Source: Baffinella frigidus (taxonomy: Eukaryota; Cryptophyceae; Cryptomonadales; Baffinellaceae). From it: DNA of 22,501 bases. The position numbers and the translations under genes are program-made. Where the stretch lies: contig MU646476.1 of NCBI GenBank assembly GCA_026770585.1, positions 323,457 through 345,957 on the forward strand, given 5' to 3'. This document shows, piece after piece, positions 21,893 to 22,501 of the stretch. Under the pieces are notes generated by a model, which was not told where the DNA came from, did no database searches, and saw only the letters and a list, made by a program, of their open reading frames with translations. Each line of letters opens with the position of its first letter. Within the stretch, counting starts at the first letter, position 1.

Positions 21893-22016
21893 TTCCGGGT
21901 ACTGACTTTCGGGTAGTGGTTTCGGGAGCCGCCTTGCGGGTGCTGATTCCGGGTACCCGATTTCGGGAAGTGGCTTTCGGGTAGTGGCTTTCGGGTAGTG
22001 AGACTTTCGGGTACAT
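21893..22016. repeat. Tandem repeat built from the end of the last exon
   Basis: TTTCGGGTAGTGGC-like units (13-15 bp) follow the exon end TTCGGGTACTGA, which looks like the founding unit. Confidence 0.85.
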
Positions 22017-22055
22017 GTAGTGACGGGGCTGTGCGTCTGCCCCCACGGCTCTCCC

Positions 22056-22086
22056 TACAGGGGTGCCTCGCTTATAAGAAACCGTT
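22056..22086. mobile_element. Family A MITE, left end only
   Basis: TACAGGGGTGCCTCGCTTAT AAGAAACCG, then unrelated sequence. Confidence 0.8.
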
Positions 22087-22094
22087 CAAATCCG

Positions 22095-22262
22095 CCCACC
22101 AACCCTCCCGGTTGGACCAAATCATCGATTTTAGACTTGCGATTTACCCTTGCAGAGACCCCGGATCCAGAGACCCCAGATCCGGGGTCTCTGCAAGGGT
22201 AAATCAAGGGTAAATCTGAAAGCTAGCATCGACGAGTTGGTCCAATCGTGAGGGTTGGTGGG
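22095..22262. mobile_element. 168-bp inverted-repeat element with long arms
   Basis: Outer ends CCCACCAACCCTC and GAGGGTTGGTGGG. The inner 27-bp arms (22141-22167 and 22179-22205) are exact complements around an 11-base loop. Confidence 0.92.
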
Positions 22263-22380
22263 TGTCTCCGACCGTGATGGGTGTGTCCAACACACTTTAG
22301 GTGTGTCCGGAACTCGCGCGTGACCGTGATAGGTGTGTCTAGCACACGCGTGGCCGTGAGAGGAGGAGTGTCTGACACAC
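22263..22380. repeat. GTGTGTC-type repeat, copy 2
   Basis: CCGTGATGGGTGTGTCCAAC ACA... shared with 17890-18036. Confidence 0.82.
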
Positions 22381-22460
22381 AGATATAAGAACATGGCGCG
22401 ATGTGGTCAATACACGGTGTTTTCCAGGGGTCGCTCGACATTAAGGACACGCGTCGCCCC

Positions 22461-22501
22461 TACAGGGGTACCTCGCCCATAAGAAAACGCCTTCCCCTAG
22501 G
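22461..22501. mobile_element. Family A MITE, cut by the window edge
   Basis: TACAGGGGTACCTCGCCCAT AAGAAAACGCC at the right border. Confidence 0.85.

Noticed and set aside
21527-21984. Open frames with NPKPETRNPKP-type repeats
   Set aside because: Translation of the (CCCGAAA)n array; any frame of such a heptamer stays open. Only the final 35 codons behave as coding.

Overview
The window looks like nuclear DNA of a eukaryotic microalga. Real coding sequence is confined to short, GC3-rich exons with GT/AG borders. They are separated by kilobase-scale introns packed with inverted-repeat (MITE-like) elements, minisatellites and telomere-like (CCCTAAA/CCCCAAA/CCCGAAA)n tracts. The first exon on the minus strand encodes a signal peptide followed by Phe and a Ser/Arg-containing, acid-free stretch. 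That is the bipartite leader typical of complex red-lineage plastids (haptophytes, stramenopiles), so such an alga is my best guess. A green alga cannot be excluded. No rRNA, tRNA, CRISPR array or bacterial operon is visible.

Minus strand, 5661 down to 1084: a complete, five-exon, nucleus-encoded infA gene (translation initiation factor IF-1, 124 codons). All introns are phase 0. The last two introns (about 1.6 and 2.2 kb) are filled with repeats and with broken copies of exon 4.

Plus strand, 5980 to 21892: from a 318-bp divergent intergenic region starts a second gene whose first exon encodes another signal peptide. A series of plus-strand exons follows at 8045, 9167, 11521, 15084, 16951, 17771, 19619 and 21788. 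The last one ends in a stop codon, and the final two read like a cupin fold. Reading phases match at most junctions, so these may be one gene of about 16 kb. At least one exon is missing between 9337 and 11521, where a 548-bp run of N lies, so two genes are also possible. Apart from the cupin-like C terminus I do not recognise the protein.

Repeat landscape: at least 15 inverted-repeat families were seen. I call them A (TACAGGGGTACCTCGC ends), B (TATCCCTTAAGTGGCC), C (CCTGGAAAGTTCGG), D (CATAGGCTAACGGCCTG), E (GGGGGTATTC), F, G, I, N, P, Q, R, U, V and W. Families A-D, I and P have different ends but share an inner core built from CCTAGGACC and CCTACGGTAGG.

Most striking observation: nearly every recognisable exon is surrounded by partial echoes of itself. 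Copies of the 5' edge (with the 3' splice site) lie upstream, and copies of the 3' edge (with the 5' splice site) lie downstream. The introns therefore appear to grow by repeated duplication across exon borders while one intact exon is kept.
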